Shown: in pieces, positions 1-6,302 of the stretch | How positions within the stretch are numbered: the stretch's first letter is position 1 | How the letters are laid out: every line of letters starts with the position of its first letter | Origin: an uncultured Neomegalonema sp. | GTDB taxonomy: Bacteria; Pseudomonadota; Alphaproteobacteria; Rhodobacterales; Rhodobacteraceae | Assembly (NCBI GenBank): GCA_937958345.1 | Contig: CALGNW010000001.1 | Coordinates: forward strand, 1 to 9,148 | Length of the DNA: 9,148 bases | Direction of reading: 5' to 3' | Notes under the pieces: model-generated | Told to the model about the DNA's origin: nothing | Database searches by the model: none | Seen by the model: only the letters and a program-made list of their open reading frames with translations | Translations under genes and position numbers: made by a program

Positions 1-127
1 CCAACATTTCTTTGAGCATTACAAAGACCTGGAAACGAGAAAATGGGTCAAAATTGCCGGTTGGGGAGACGCGAACGAGGCACGACGGCTCATTACCGAA
101 GCAATCGAGCGCGCGAAAGGCTCCTGA
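1..127 (+). CDS. ppa: Inorganic pyrophosphatase, 3' end only
   Basis: The plus-strand frame beginning at base 2 is open from the window edge to a TGA at 125-127 and encodes the last 41 residues of a protein. The visible tail contains HFFEHYKDLE and KWVKIAGWGDANEA followed by a helix ending IERAKGS. This is the characteristic C-terminus of family I soluble inorganic pyrophosphatase, which hydrolyses PPi to two phosphates in the cytoplasm and pulls biosynthetic reactions forward. The catalytic metal-binding residues lie upstream and are outside the window, so integrity of the enzyme cannot be judged. The gene runs towards the dehydrogenase on the other strand, and a hairpin lies between them. 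The assignment rests on recognition of the C-terminal signature. Confidence 0.85.
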   Translation, partial: QHFFEHYKDLETRKWVKIAGWGDANEARRLITEAIERAKGS

Positions 128-191
128 TCCTCGTAAGGCAGGATGTAGATCAAGGACTGTAAATCGTTAACAATTTCAACAGATTAAAAGT

Positions 192-225
192 TTGGCGCTG
201 CATATTATATTTCTCACAGCGCCAA
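192..225. terminator. Hairpin terminator between convergent genes
   Basis: A perfect 9-bp inverted repeat, TTGGCGCTG at 192-200 and CAGCGCCAA at 217-225, encloses a 16-nt AT-rich loop. It sits about 65 nt after the pyrophosphatase stop and 11 nt after the stop of the minus-strand dehydrogenase. On the plus strand it is followed by a pyrimidine-rich ATTTCTTCT stretch. On the minus strand it is followed by ACTTTTAAT. It could therefore end transcription from both sides. Neither U-tract is long, so efficiency is uncertain. The rest of 128-236 shows no gene. Confidence 0.65.
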
Positions 226-236
226 TCCAATTTCTT

Positions 237-1124
237 CTAAACGCGGCCTTTGCCGTTCAGGCGCATGACGAGGCTTGACGTGTCCCAGCGTCCGCCTCCC
301 ATTTTTTGAACATCCTCGTAAAAGCCGTCGACTGTTTTTGCGACAGGCAGTTCTGCGTTAATTGTTTCGGCATGTTCGAAACAAATTCCCAAGTCCTTGC
401 GCATCCAGTCCACGGCAAATCCCTGATTGTCCTGATAAGCGCCGTCCAGAACCCATTCAAACCGGTTGCTCATCTGCCAACTTCCAGCAGCACCGCCCGA
501 GATCGCGGCCACGACCTTGCGGCCATCGAGACCTGCCTTGTTAGCGAACTCGAGCCCCTCGGCTAACCCCTGCACAAGCCCCGCAATGCAGATTTGGTTG
601 ACCATCTTACAAATTTGACCGGCTCCCGCTTCGGGGCCGATATGAACAATCGCCTTTGCGTAGCAATCCATAATCGCCTCGGCCTTGCCGAAAGTTTCCG
701 GAGCCCCGCCGCACATAATTGCAAGCTGGCCGTTCTCGGCACCGGCCTGACCGCCCGATACGGGGGCATCAACAAACCCGCAACCTTTGTCAGCGGCTGC
801 CTTGGCGAGCTCCTGCGCTACTGCGGCAGACGCTGTCGTATGATCGACAAATATGGCTCCGGGTTTAAGGCCGTGAAACGCGCCGTTCTCGCCGGTCGTC
901 ACGCTGCGTAAGTCATCATCATTGCCAACGCAGGCCATGACGAAATCGCAGCCCTCGGCCGCCGCCGCGGGCGTATCAGCCAACGATCCATTATATTCGG
1001 CGACCCATTTCTCCGCTTTAGCGCGTGTCCGGTTATAGACCGTGGTGTCGTGACCCGCTTTTTGCAAATAGCCGGCCATTGGAAAGCCCATAACCCCCAG
1101 CCCGATGAATGCGACTTTCGCCAT
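237..1124 (-). CDS. NAD(P)-dependent beta-hydroxyacid dehydrogenase (3-hydroxyisobutyrate dehydrogenase / tartronate semialdehyde reductase family)
   Basis: This 295-residue protein is full length for the family, which oxidises or reduces small 3-hydroxyacids with NAD(P). The N-terminal Rossmann fold carries the dinucleotide loop GLGVMG at residues 8-13. The substrate-binding signature DAPVSGG is at 119-125. The catalytic lysine is K173 in GQICKMVNQ, with the partner N176. The C-terminal helical domain has the conserved KDL at 243-245. The KxxNQ arrangement resembles E. coli GarR (KLANQ) more than 3-hydroxyisobutyrate dehydrogenases (KxxNN), so tartronate or other semialdehyde reduction is plausible, but the substrate cannot be fixed from sequence. 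The start is supported by AAGGGAG (complement of 1132-1138), seven nt before the ATG. It is divergent from the penicillin acylase gene and convergent with ppa. The glycerate kinase further right would use the product of a tartronate semialdehyde reductase. Confidence 0.87.
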   Translation of the reverse strand: MAKVAFIGLGVMGFPMAGYLQKAGHDTTVYNRTRAKAEKWVAEYNGSLADTPAAAAEGCDFVMACVGNDDDLRSVTTGENGAFHGLKPGAIFVDHTTASAAVAQELAKAAADKGCGFVDAPVSGGQAGAENGQLAIMCGGAPETFGKAEAIMDCYAKAIVHIGPEAGAGQICKMVNQICIAGLVQGLAEGLEFANKAGLDGRKVVAAISGGAAGSWQMSNRFEWVLDGAYQDNQGFAVDWMRKDLGICFEHAETINAELPVAKTVDGFYEDVQKMGGGRWDTSSLVMRLNGKGRV

Positions 1125-1248
1125 TTATTCGCTCCCTTAAAGCCACCCTTGCGCGCCAGGCTTGACACTGTACGCTTATCGCGGCGAAACCTCTGATGGA
1201 ACACACGATGGCATTGGTCCACGCTGCGTCAAGTGGAACCGTATAAAT

Positions 1249-1254
1249 GAGAGG
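1249..1254 (+). promoter_or_regulatory. Ribosome binding site deciding the acylase start
   Basis: GAGAGG lies 9 nt before the ATG at 1264. The reading frame stays open upstream to a TTG at 1162, but that codon has no comparable Shine-Dalgarno sequence. The extra 34 residues (polar, no family match that I recognise) would precede the membrane segment. The ATG at 1264 is therefore the better start. Confidence 0.6.
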
Positions 1255-1263
1255 CAGTCGGCA

Positions 1264-3825
1264 ATGACAGGCGTTTGGCAGTGGTTTATGCGCGCTGTGA
1301 TTGCGGTTACTTTGATCGGTGTGGTCGCCGCCGGAATCGCCTATTGGTTTGCATCACGCGCCATTCCCGCGATGCAAGGCAGCGTAAAACTCGCGGGAAT
1401 TGAGTCCGACGTTGAAATCATCCGCGACGCATTCGGTGTACCGCGCATCCTCGCACAATCCGAAAAAGATGGCTTGTTCGCACTGGGGTATGTTCATGCC
1501 AGTGACCGGCTTTGGCAAATGGATGTCGCAAGACGCCTGACACAAGGCCGATTGGCCGAACGGTTCGGAGAACGTGCGGTCGCGACCGACCGTCTCATGC
1601 GCGCCCTCGATCTGGATGGCCATGCCGAACGCAGCCTCGCCGCACTCGAGCGCGATACATTGTCTAAGCTGGAAGCCTACGCAGCCGGTGTGAATGCGCG
1701 GATCGACGAAATCGGGAGCGCGAGCAAGGGAGGGGTCGAGTTCTCCGTCTTCGGTTCGGAGTTGGACCCTTGGAAACCCGCCGATTCACTGTCCGTGCTC
1801 AAGGGAATGGCTTTTCAGATTTCGATGCCGTCGCTGCTGAACGAAAGCGCCCGGGGACGATTGAGTCTTGCGCTTGAACCTCATCAAGTCCGCGATTTGT
1901 TTCCCGAATATCCGGGAAAGGGCGTCGACTCGCTGCTGTTGCCGGAGGAGGAGGATGCGCGGGCGCCATGGCCGGTTCAGCAGTTTGCGCGCCCCGGTCG
2001 GAATGATGCCCGGCCAATGCCAACTGAAGCGCGGGCAAGTTCGATTGAATTACCGAAAGATCAGGCGCTTGGTTTTCTGGGTCTTGACGATCCGCGCATG
2101 GCCGGAGCTTCGAGTGCTTGGGCAGTCGATGGATCCCGGACCGCGGGACGAGCACCCTTGTTGGCATCCGATCCGCACCTGCCGCTGACAGCACCTTCGG
2201 TGTGGCATCCGGCACAGGTTTCAGCGCCGGGCTTATCTGTAATCGGCGCAACGCTGCCCGGCATCCCCGCCATAGCCTTCGGACGCAACGCGGATATCGC
2301 ATGGGGCTTAACGGCGACCCAGTTAGACGATATCGATATCTTTATCGAAAAACTCTACGGCGACGAGCCGAGCCGGTACGTCGGTCCGCGCGGGCCGCTC
2401 CTGTTCGATATCCGAAAGGAAACCCTGAAGGTCAAGGGCGCTCCCGACATCGAATTGACGCTGCGCAAAAGCCGCCACGGTCCGGTGATTCCCCTGGAAA
2501 CCGCGGGCCTATCGGCGGTTACCCCTCCTGAGCATGTCGCAACCATCGCCTGGACCGCACTTTCTGACGATGACACATCAATCGAGGCCCTGATGGCCTT
2601 GAATCGCGCGGGGGCGACAGAGGCCGCAATTAATATTGCCGGACAGGTCGTTGCGCCTGCACTGAACCTTGTAGTTGCCGACAAAGAGAATGTCGGTATT
2701 GCCGTAGCGGGGCGCGTCCCTCTGCGTCGTATCACAGCGCCGTTTCAGGGGCGTTTGCCGGCGCCGGGCTGGACAGACCGCAGTGACTGGATGGGCTGGG
2801 TGCCAGAAGATTCGTTGCTTCGTCTGATCGAGCCCGAGAGCGGAGCAGTCGCAAACGCGAATAACCGCATCGGTGACGCGCCCTTTCCGCGCCATTTGTC
2901 CTATGACTGGGATGCACCCTACCGCATCAACAGGATCACAAAGCTTATCAACGGAAGGGCCGCACATTCGCTCGAGAGCTTTAAGGCGATGCAGTCGGAT
3001 ACGCTTTCGGGGACGGCGCGCGCGATATTGCCGCTGATCGGCGCGCCGCTGTGGGACAAAAAGCAACCGGACGATGCGCACCGATTACGGGAAAGTGCCC
3101 TGCTGCGACTGCGCCTTTGGAACGGCGAAATGGACGAGCATAAAGCGGAGCCGCTTATATTCTCGGCTTGGCTCGACGCGCTGATCTCGGGGTTGGTTCA
3201 AGATGAACTCGGCGCGCTTTCAAGCAGCTATCGCGGACCCCGACCGCTGTTTTTGGAGCGTGTTTTCAAGGACATAAACGGCGCCGGAATGTGGTGTGAC
3301 GATACAAAAACCGGCGATATCAACGAGACTTGCAATCAGATTGCAGCATCCGCGCTCGATCAGGCTTTGGAGCGGTTGAGCGATATTTATGGCGAAGATG
3401 ACCGTGCCTGGCGTTGGGGGCAGGCTCATGTCGCAGTGCATCGTCACGCCACGCTCGGCGAGGTCGCGACAAAAGTATTCGGGGTGCGGCTGGGTCTGGA
3501 TCGTTTCGTCAATATTGTTCAGGAGACGAGCGGCGGCGACGACACGCTAAATCGAGGAGCGACGGCACATACAGGGCGCAATCCGCACCGCAACGTACAT
3601 GCTGCAGGGTATCGGGGGGTATACGATTTCTCTGATCTTGACCGGTCCCAATTCATCGTTTCAACAGGCGCGTCCGGCCATCCGTTATCCGAACACTACG
3701 CCAATCTTGCACCGCTGTGGCGGATTGGCGAGTACATGCCGATGTCGCTTAACCGCGCCGATTTCGAACCGGGCGCGATTGGAACGTTGAGACTGACGCC
3801 CGCAGGGGCAATTTCGGCTGAATAA
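1264..3825 (+). CDS. Penicillin acylase family protein (Ntn hydrolase, peptidase S45), membrane-anchored or exported
   Basis: The 853-residue precursor is a typical length for penicillin/acyl-homoserine-lactone acylases, which cleave amide bonds of acylated substrates in the periplasm. Residues about 11-29 are a hydrophobic segment after a short positive N-terminus, acting as signal peptide or anchor. The alpha-chain signatures are RDAFGVPRI (54-62) and GYVHASDRLWQMDVARR (75-91). A low-complexity acidic/Pro-rich spacer precedes GASSAW. By family alignment S283 is the autocatalytic nucleophile and new N-terminus of the beta chain. DPHL (303-306), GRNADIAWGLT (340-350) and ANNR (532-535, oxyanion-hole region) follow. 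C678 and C690 in WCDD...ETC probably form a disulfide, which fits export. The residue after the nucleophile is Ser, where Asn is common. The 139-nt divergent gap to the dehydrogenase should hold its promoter, but I see no convincing -35/-10 pair. The natural substrate is unknown. Confidence 0.92.
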   Translation: MTGVWQWFMRAVIAVTLIGVVAAGIAYWFASRAIPAMQGSVKLAGIESDVEIIRDAFGVPRILAQSEKDGLFALGYVHASDRLWQMDVARRLTQGRLAERFGERAVATDRLMRALDLDGHAERSLAALERDTLSKLEAYAAGVNARIDEIGSASKGGVEFSVFGSELDPWKPADSLSVLKGMAFQISMPSLLNESARGRLSLALEPHQVRDLFPEYPGKGVDSLLLPEEEDARAPWPVQQFARPGRNDARPMPTEARASSIELPKDQALGFLGLDDPRMAGASSAWAVDGSRTAGRAPLLASDPHLPLTAPSVWHPAQVSAPGLSVIGATLPGIPAIAFGRNADIAWGLTATQLDDIDIFIEKLYGDEPSRYVGPRGPLLFDIRKETLKVKGAPDIELTLRKSRHGPVIPLETAGLSAVTPPEHVATIAWTALSDDDTSIEALMALNRAGATEAAINIAGQVVAPALNLVVADKENVGIAVAGRVPLRRITAPFQGRLPAPGWTDRSDWMGWVPEDSLLRLIEPESGAVANANNRIGDAPFPRHLSYDWDAPYRINRITKLINGRAAHSLESFKAMQSDTLSGTARAILPLIGAPLWDKKQPDDAHRLRESALLRLRLWNGEMDEHKAEPLIFSAWLDALISGLVQDELGALSSSYRGPRPLFLERVFKDINGAGMWCDDTKTGDINETCNQIAASALDQALERLSDIYGEDDRAWRWGQAHVAVHRHATLGEVATKVFGVRLGLDRFVNIVQETSGGDDTLNRGATAHTGRNPHRNVHAAGYRGVYDFSDLDRSQFIVSTGASGHPLSEHYANLAPLWRIGEYMPMSLNRADFEPGAIGTLRLTPAGAISAE

Positions 3826-3912
3826 ATTCCGCGAGAATTATAGACCTTGATCCATTCCCTGTTGTCGGTAATTCTTTGTGACCATGAGTAAAACGATACA
3901 GTTGGGGCTTCA

Positions 3913-4353
3913 ATGGAACCGAAAATTTGGGTTTTCTTTTACGGTGCCTATATCAATCCTTCCGTGTTGCGCGAAATTGAACTGATCCCCGAAGAATACC
4001 GTGTGGCAACGCTCGGCGGCTTTCGCCTGAACATCGCTCCGACAGCGACGTTGTCCCGCGAACCCGGAAGCACCGTTTGGGGAACCATCGCGACGGCGAC
4101 GCACGAAGAGCTGCGGCGGCTTTACACCGAACACGCAAAAATCTTTCTCGGTGGCGAGTACTTTCCGCGTGCTGTGACGGTCACCGATCTGAATGACAAT
4201 ATCATCCCGGCGCTTTGCTATATCTGCGATGATATGAAACCCGCCCCGGCGGCCCCGGACTACATCGAGCAAATCGCTCGCCCCGCCGAGGAATACGGTT
4301 TTCCGAAAGAGTATGTTCGCATGATCCGTAACTTCAGTACCGCATCAGGATAG
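3913..4353 (+). CDS. Gamma-glutamylcyclotransferase-like (AIG2/GGCT fold) protein
   Basis: This is a 146-residue cytoplasmic protein, the usual size for a single GGCT-like domain. The order of elements fits the fold. A first beta strand and glycine loop (FFYGAY, 8-13) is followed by a GFRLNIAP strand (36-43). Next comes STVWGTIATAT (53-62), then a helix ending LYTE, in which E73 sits where the catalytic glutamate of GGCTs is expected. Last is the EYFPRAVTV strand (82-90). GGCTs release 5-oxoproline from gamma-glutamyl amino acids or peptides. The loop reads YGAYIN instead of the usual YGS-L/N, so activity and substrate are uncertain. The ATG at 3913 is the first in-frame start after an in-frame TAA at 3889; only a weak GGGG lies upstream. 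It follows the acylase by 87 nt on the same strand and may be co-transcribed. It converges on rpe, 22 nt away. Confidence 0.68.
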   Translation: MEPKIWVFFYGAYINPSVLREIELIPEEYRVATLGGFRLNIAPTATLSREPGSTVWGTIATATHEELRRLYTEHAKIFLGGEYFPRAVTVTDLNDNIIPALCYICDDMKPAPAAPDYIEQIARPAEEYGFPKEYVRMIRNFSTASG

Positions 4354-4375
4354 TGTTCTGATAACCTTCATTATA

Positions 4376-5071
4376 TCAGGTCGAAATGGCGGTGTTGGCG
4401 GCATCACGGATCGCTTTGATATTACTTCCGTAAACTTCGGCAGCATCGACTGACCCACCCTTAAAAACGGCTGATCCGGCGACCAGTACATCTGCCCCGG
4501 CAGCCGCGACCAGCGGAGCCGTGTCTGGTGTGACGCCTCCGTCGATTTCAATGTGAATTGGGCGGTCACCGATCATCGCTCTCAGACGGCGTACTTTTTC
4601 GATTTGCGAGTGGAGAAAACTCTGTCCGCCAAATCCGGGATTGACAGTCATCACGCATACCAGATCGATTTTATCCAGCAGGTATTCGATCTCTGTCTCA
4701 GGCGTAGCCGGATTCAAAGCTATTCCGGCCTGACAACCCAGATCACAAATCGCCCCGATGGTTCGGTCAAGATGGCTGGTGGCCTCGGCATGTACAGTGA
4801 GACGGTCGGCCCCCGCCTTGGCAAATGGTTCAAGGAACCCGTCGGTTGGTTCGATCATCAAGTGCACATCCATCACGGTTTTGACGTGCGGTCGAATTGC
4901 CGCGACGAGCGGCGGACCGAACGTCAAATTCGGTACGAAGTGCCCATCCATCACGTCGATATGCACCCAGTCGCAGCCTTGCGCCTCGATGGCCCGGCAC
5001 TCTGCGCCAAAATTCGCGAAGTCCGCGCTCAAAATTGACGGTGCAATCTTGATGGCTCGATCAAATGACAT
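4376..5071 (-). CDS. rpe: Ribulose-phosphate 3-epimerase
   Basis: This 231-residue TIM-barrel enzyme interconverts D-ribulose 5-phosphate and D-xylulose 5-phosphate in the pentose phosphate pathway and, where present, the Calvin cycle. The family signatures are complete: IAPSILSADFANFG (9-22), DWVHIDVMDGHFVPNLTFGP (34-53), MDVHLMIE (67-74), the phosphate-binding VNPGFGGQSF (143-152) and IEIDGG (174-179). The metal ligands and acid/base pair are present: H37, D39, H70 and D177. The frame is open 11 codons upstream to an ATG at 5104. However, GGGGGA (complement of 5078-5083) stands 6 nt before the ATG at 5071, and the mature family N-terminus starts there. The PAS-like gene ends 85 nt upstream on the same strand, so the two could share a transcript. 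Confidence 0.95.
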   Translation of the reverse strand: MSFDRAIKIAPSILSADFANFGAECRAIEAQGCDWVHIDVMDGHFVPNLTFGPPLVAAIRPHVKTVMDVHLMIEPTDGFLEPFAKAGADRLTVHAEATSHLDRTIGAICDLGCQAGIALNPATPETEIEYLLDKIDLVCVMTVNPGFGGQSFLHSQIEKVRRLRAMIGDRPIHIEIDGGVTPDTAPLVAAAGADVLVAGSAVFKGGSVDAAEVYGSNIKAIRDAANTAIST

Positions 5072-5077
5072 TGAGAA

Positions 5078-5083
5078 TCCCCC
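5078..5083 (-). promoter_or_regulatory. rpe: Ribosome binding site of rpe
   Basis: On the minus strand this reads GGGGGA and lies 6 nt before the ATG at 5071. It favours that start over the upstream in-frame ATG at 5104. Confidence 0.6.
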
Positions 5084-5156
5084 GAAAGTCTGTCCGGCAA
5101 GCAAATCCGCTGGCGGTCACGGGGAGATAAGGCAGGGAAAATGCTCGAGTGCAAGC

Positions 5157-5693
5157 TCAGTCGGCAATATCCACTGCAGCGTAAGTTTCAGCTGCGATGA
5201 TCGCCAATCGCAAGCGCGCGTGATTCTCGGCATAAAGCGGGAAAACACCGCGATACTGCATGATGAAAGCGCGCTGCATGGATGGCACTGTTCCGCGCGA
5301 GAACATCGGTTTTCTAAGAACGGAAGCGGTGATCGCTTCATGATAGCGCGACTCGACGAATTCCTCGTCGAGCGTTTCACTCATCCACCCTTCGCGAATA
5401 TGGTCTGATGAGACTGCATCCAACTCGTCGCCCTGTGAAAGGACGTAAAAATCAACGACGCCATCTACTTCGACGGGTTCAACGTGGCGGACCCAACGAA
5501 GCAACTGACGCACTCCGGGCTGTGCCAAAAGCACGAGTTCATCGGGTAAAAGATGACCCTTCCGAAATTCGTCATACCAGCCGGCGAAAACCGATACCGG
5601 ATGATTTTCGGGTAATGCCTCGCGTTCGAGAGGCCTCAGACCAAAAGTTTTCTGAGGTTCAACTGGCGTGTCGACGGTTATCAAAGCAGACAT
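5157..5693 (-). CDS. PAS-like (PAS_5-type) protein of unknown function
   Basis: This is a 178-residue soluble protein with no signal peptide or membrane helix. Residues 1-30 look unstructured. Residues 31-70 are probably helical (AGWYDEFRKGHLLP, then QPGVRQLLRWVRHVEP). A strand pair follows (VDGVVDFYVLSQGDEL, 76-91), then an acidic helix (SETLDEEFVESRYHEAI, 105-121). The closing strands contain RKPMFSRGTVP and FIMQYRGVFPLYAEN, with helix or strand to the end. This order, and the YxGVFPL strand, resemble alphaproteobacterial PAS_5 (PF07310) proteins, which are single-domain sensors or scaffolds without an output domain. I see no cofactor-binding residue. The ATG at 5693 has only a weak GGGG (complement of 5700-5703) upstream. 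A degenerate CtrA-like box lies about 55 nt upstream. It may be co-transcribed with rpe. The coding call is firm; the domain assignment is tentative. Confidence 0.6.
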   Translation of the reverse strand: MSALITVDTPVEPQKTFGLRPLEREALPENHPVSVFAGWYDEFRKGHLLPDELVLLAQPGVRQLLRWVRHVEPVEVDGVVDFYVLSQGDELDAVSSDHIREGWMSETLDEEFVESRYHEAITASVLRKPMFSRGTVPSMQRAFIMQYRGVFPLYAENHARLRLAIIAAETYAAVDIAD

Positions 5694-5744
5694 TTATAGC
5701 CCCGGGTAAAGAAAATCCGCAGGATATAAAGTAAGCGTTAGCTG

Positions 5745-5759
5745 CTAATGGGAATTTAA
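5745..5759. promoter_or_regulatory. Degenerate CtrA-like box (CTAA-N7-TTAA)
   Basis: CTAA at 5745-5748 and TTAA at 5756-5759 are separated by 7 nt. This is one mismatch from the alphaproteobacterial CtrA consensus TTAA-N7-TTAA. It sits 51-66 nt upstream of the PAS-like start, a reasonable promoter position for that gene. Such matches also arise by chance in an AT-rich intergenic region. Confidence 0.25.
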
Positions 5760-5786
5760 TGCGTGTATAGAAATATGAATACACAT
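5759..5786. repeat. Inverted repeat with bulge in the PAS-like gene upstream region
   Basis: ATG-c-GTGTAT (5759-5768, one bulged C) is complementary to ATACACAT (5779-5786) around a 10-nt AT-rich spacer. It lies between the terminator of the Gly-rich gene and the PAS-like gene promoter region. It could be an operator dyad or part of a tandem terminator for the Gly-rich gene. It lacks the GC-rich stem of a strong intrinsic terminator. Confidence 0.35.
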
Positions 5787-5795
5787 TTTAAGTAA

Positions 5796-5826
5796 ATTGC
5801 CGCTCCCTTGTTCAGGAAACGGCAAT
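5796..5826 (-). terminator. Intrinsic terminator of the Gly-rich protein gene
   Basis: ATTGCCG (5796-5802) and CGGCAAT (5820-5826) form a perfect 7-bp stem around a 17-nt loop. On the minus strand it begins 10 nt after the TAA of the Gly-rich gene and is followed by TTACTT, a short T-rich run. Position and stem support a Rho-independent terminator that separates this gene from the downstream PAS-like gene. Confidence 0.6.
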
Positions 5827-5836
5827 CTCTCCGGCT

Positions 5837-6151
5837 TTAGCCGCGGCCCATGAGGCCCTTAAGAATGCCGCCGACGCCCGTAAGAGCTCCGCCGCCAACA
5901 GCGCCAAGTCCGGCTGTTTTCACCATACCCATAATGTCCATCGACCCGGCAGTTGCCGCCGCATCGGTAGCAACTGATGGATCGATTGCGCCGCCCGTAA
6001 GCCCGCTAAGCAGTCCACCTGCACCTGCACCGCCAACAGCACCGGCAATGGTGTTACCCAGACCGCCCATGCTGAGGCCTTTTGAAAGCATGCCCATTAC
6101 GTTGCCGCCCAACAGGCCGCCGATAGCAGAAATAATCAGTGAAAGACCCAT
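5837..6151 (-). CDS. Small Gly-rich glycine-zipper protein, uncharacterised
   Basis: The 104-residue protein has about 32 glycines and very few charged residues. GxxxG-type glycine zippers dominate, for example IGGLLGGNVMG (10-20) and IAGAVGGAGAGGLLSG (35-50). A second Gly-rich block spans 81-104 and ends GGILKGLMGRG. It resembles a widespread uncharacterised alphaproteobacterial family of about 100 residues with this two-block layout. No catalytic motif is visible, and no classical cleavable signal peptide is obvious. Membrane association or oligomerisation through the zippers is an inference. The frame is open upstream to 6352, but the ATG at 6151 has AGGAAG (complement of 6158-6163) 6 nt before it, and the family begins there. 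It is transcribed alone, divergent from the DUF1489 operon, with its own terminator. Confidence 0.75.
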   Translation of the reverse strand: MGLSLIISAIGGLLGGNVMGMLSKGLSMGGLGNTIAGAVGGAGAGGLLSGLTGGAIDPSVATDAAATAGSMDIMGMVKTAGLGAVGGGALTGVGGILKGLMGRG

Positions 6152-6157
6152 GTCCCT

Positions 6158-6163
6158 CTTCCT
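6158..6163 (-). promoter_or_regulatory. Ribosome binding site of the Gly-rich protein gene
   Basis: On the minus strand this reads AGGAAG, followed closely by GAGGG, and stands 6 nt before the ATG at 6151. It decides against the longer open frame that begins at 6352. Confidence 0.6.
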
Positions 6164-6249
6164 TTCACAAAACTCAAATATCCCCGTGAATACCGGTTTT
6201 GATTTCCGATCACAGGGAAGCGCACCCTTCGAGGACGCGCCAGATGGTA

Positions 6250-6264
6250 TTAATATTAAATTAA
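6250..6264. promoter_or_regulatory. CtrA-type box TTAA-N7-TTAA in a divergent promoter region
   Basis: TTAA (6250-6253) and TTAA (6261-6264) are separated by exactly 7 nt, a perfect match to the CtrA full-site consensus known from Caulobacter and other Alphaproteobacteria. The box lies in the 151-nt gap between the divergent Gly-rich and DUF1489 genes. It is 38 nt upstream of the DUF1489 start, about where a -35 region would give a short leader. The surrounding bases form an AT-rich patch (ATTAATATTAAATTAAT) that stands out from the GC-rich context. That patch also contains the palindrome TTAATATTAA, so the match could be incidental. Confidence 0.4.
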
Positions 6265-6302
6265 TGCGAACACTAAGCAAATCGTATCGGATCGAGGAAA
6301 GC

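Noticed and set aside
160..190. TTAAC and ATTAA near the ppa terminator as a CtrA site
   Set aside because: The half sites are 13 nt apart, not 7, and the location is between convergent gene ends where no promoter is needed.
1162..1167. TTGACA as a sigma-70 -35 box for the acylase
   Set aside because: At 16-18 nt downstream there is no acceptable -10 hexamer, and a TATAAA at 1242-1247 is far too distant to pair with it.
1162..1263. N-terminal extension of the acylase from a TTG at 1162
   Set aside because: There is no ribosome binding site, the residues are polar and would precede the signal/anchor segment, and a better spaced GAGAGG precedes the ATG at 1264.
1799..3081. Long open frames antisense to the acylase gene
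   Set aside because: They are Arg/Pro/Ala-rich, have no recognisable domains, and are typical shadows in a GC-rich gene with strong family evidence on the plus strand.
3834..3875. AGAATTA / TAATTCT inverted repeat after the acylase stop, as a terminator
   Set aside because: The 7-bp stem is AT-rich with a 28-nt loop and too weak to call a terminator, and the next gene is on the same strand.
4358..4379. CTGATA / TATCAG hairpin between the GGCT-like gene and rpe
   Set aside because: It has only 6 mostly AT pairs, overlaps the rpe stop codon and has no T-tract. It may help to separate the convergent genes but is not supported as a feature.
5850..6302. Upstream part of the long plus-strand open frame that contains the DUF1489 gene
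   Set aside because: It encodes a Pro/Ala/Ser-rich shadow of the Gly-rich gene on the other strand. DUF1489 similarity begins after 6303, where a good ribosome binding site sits.
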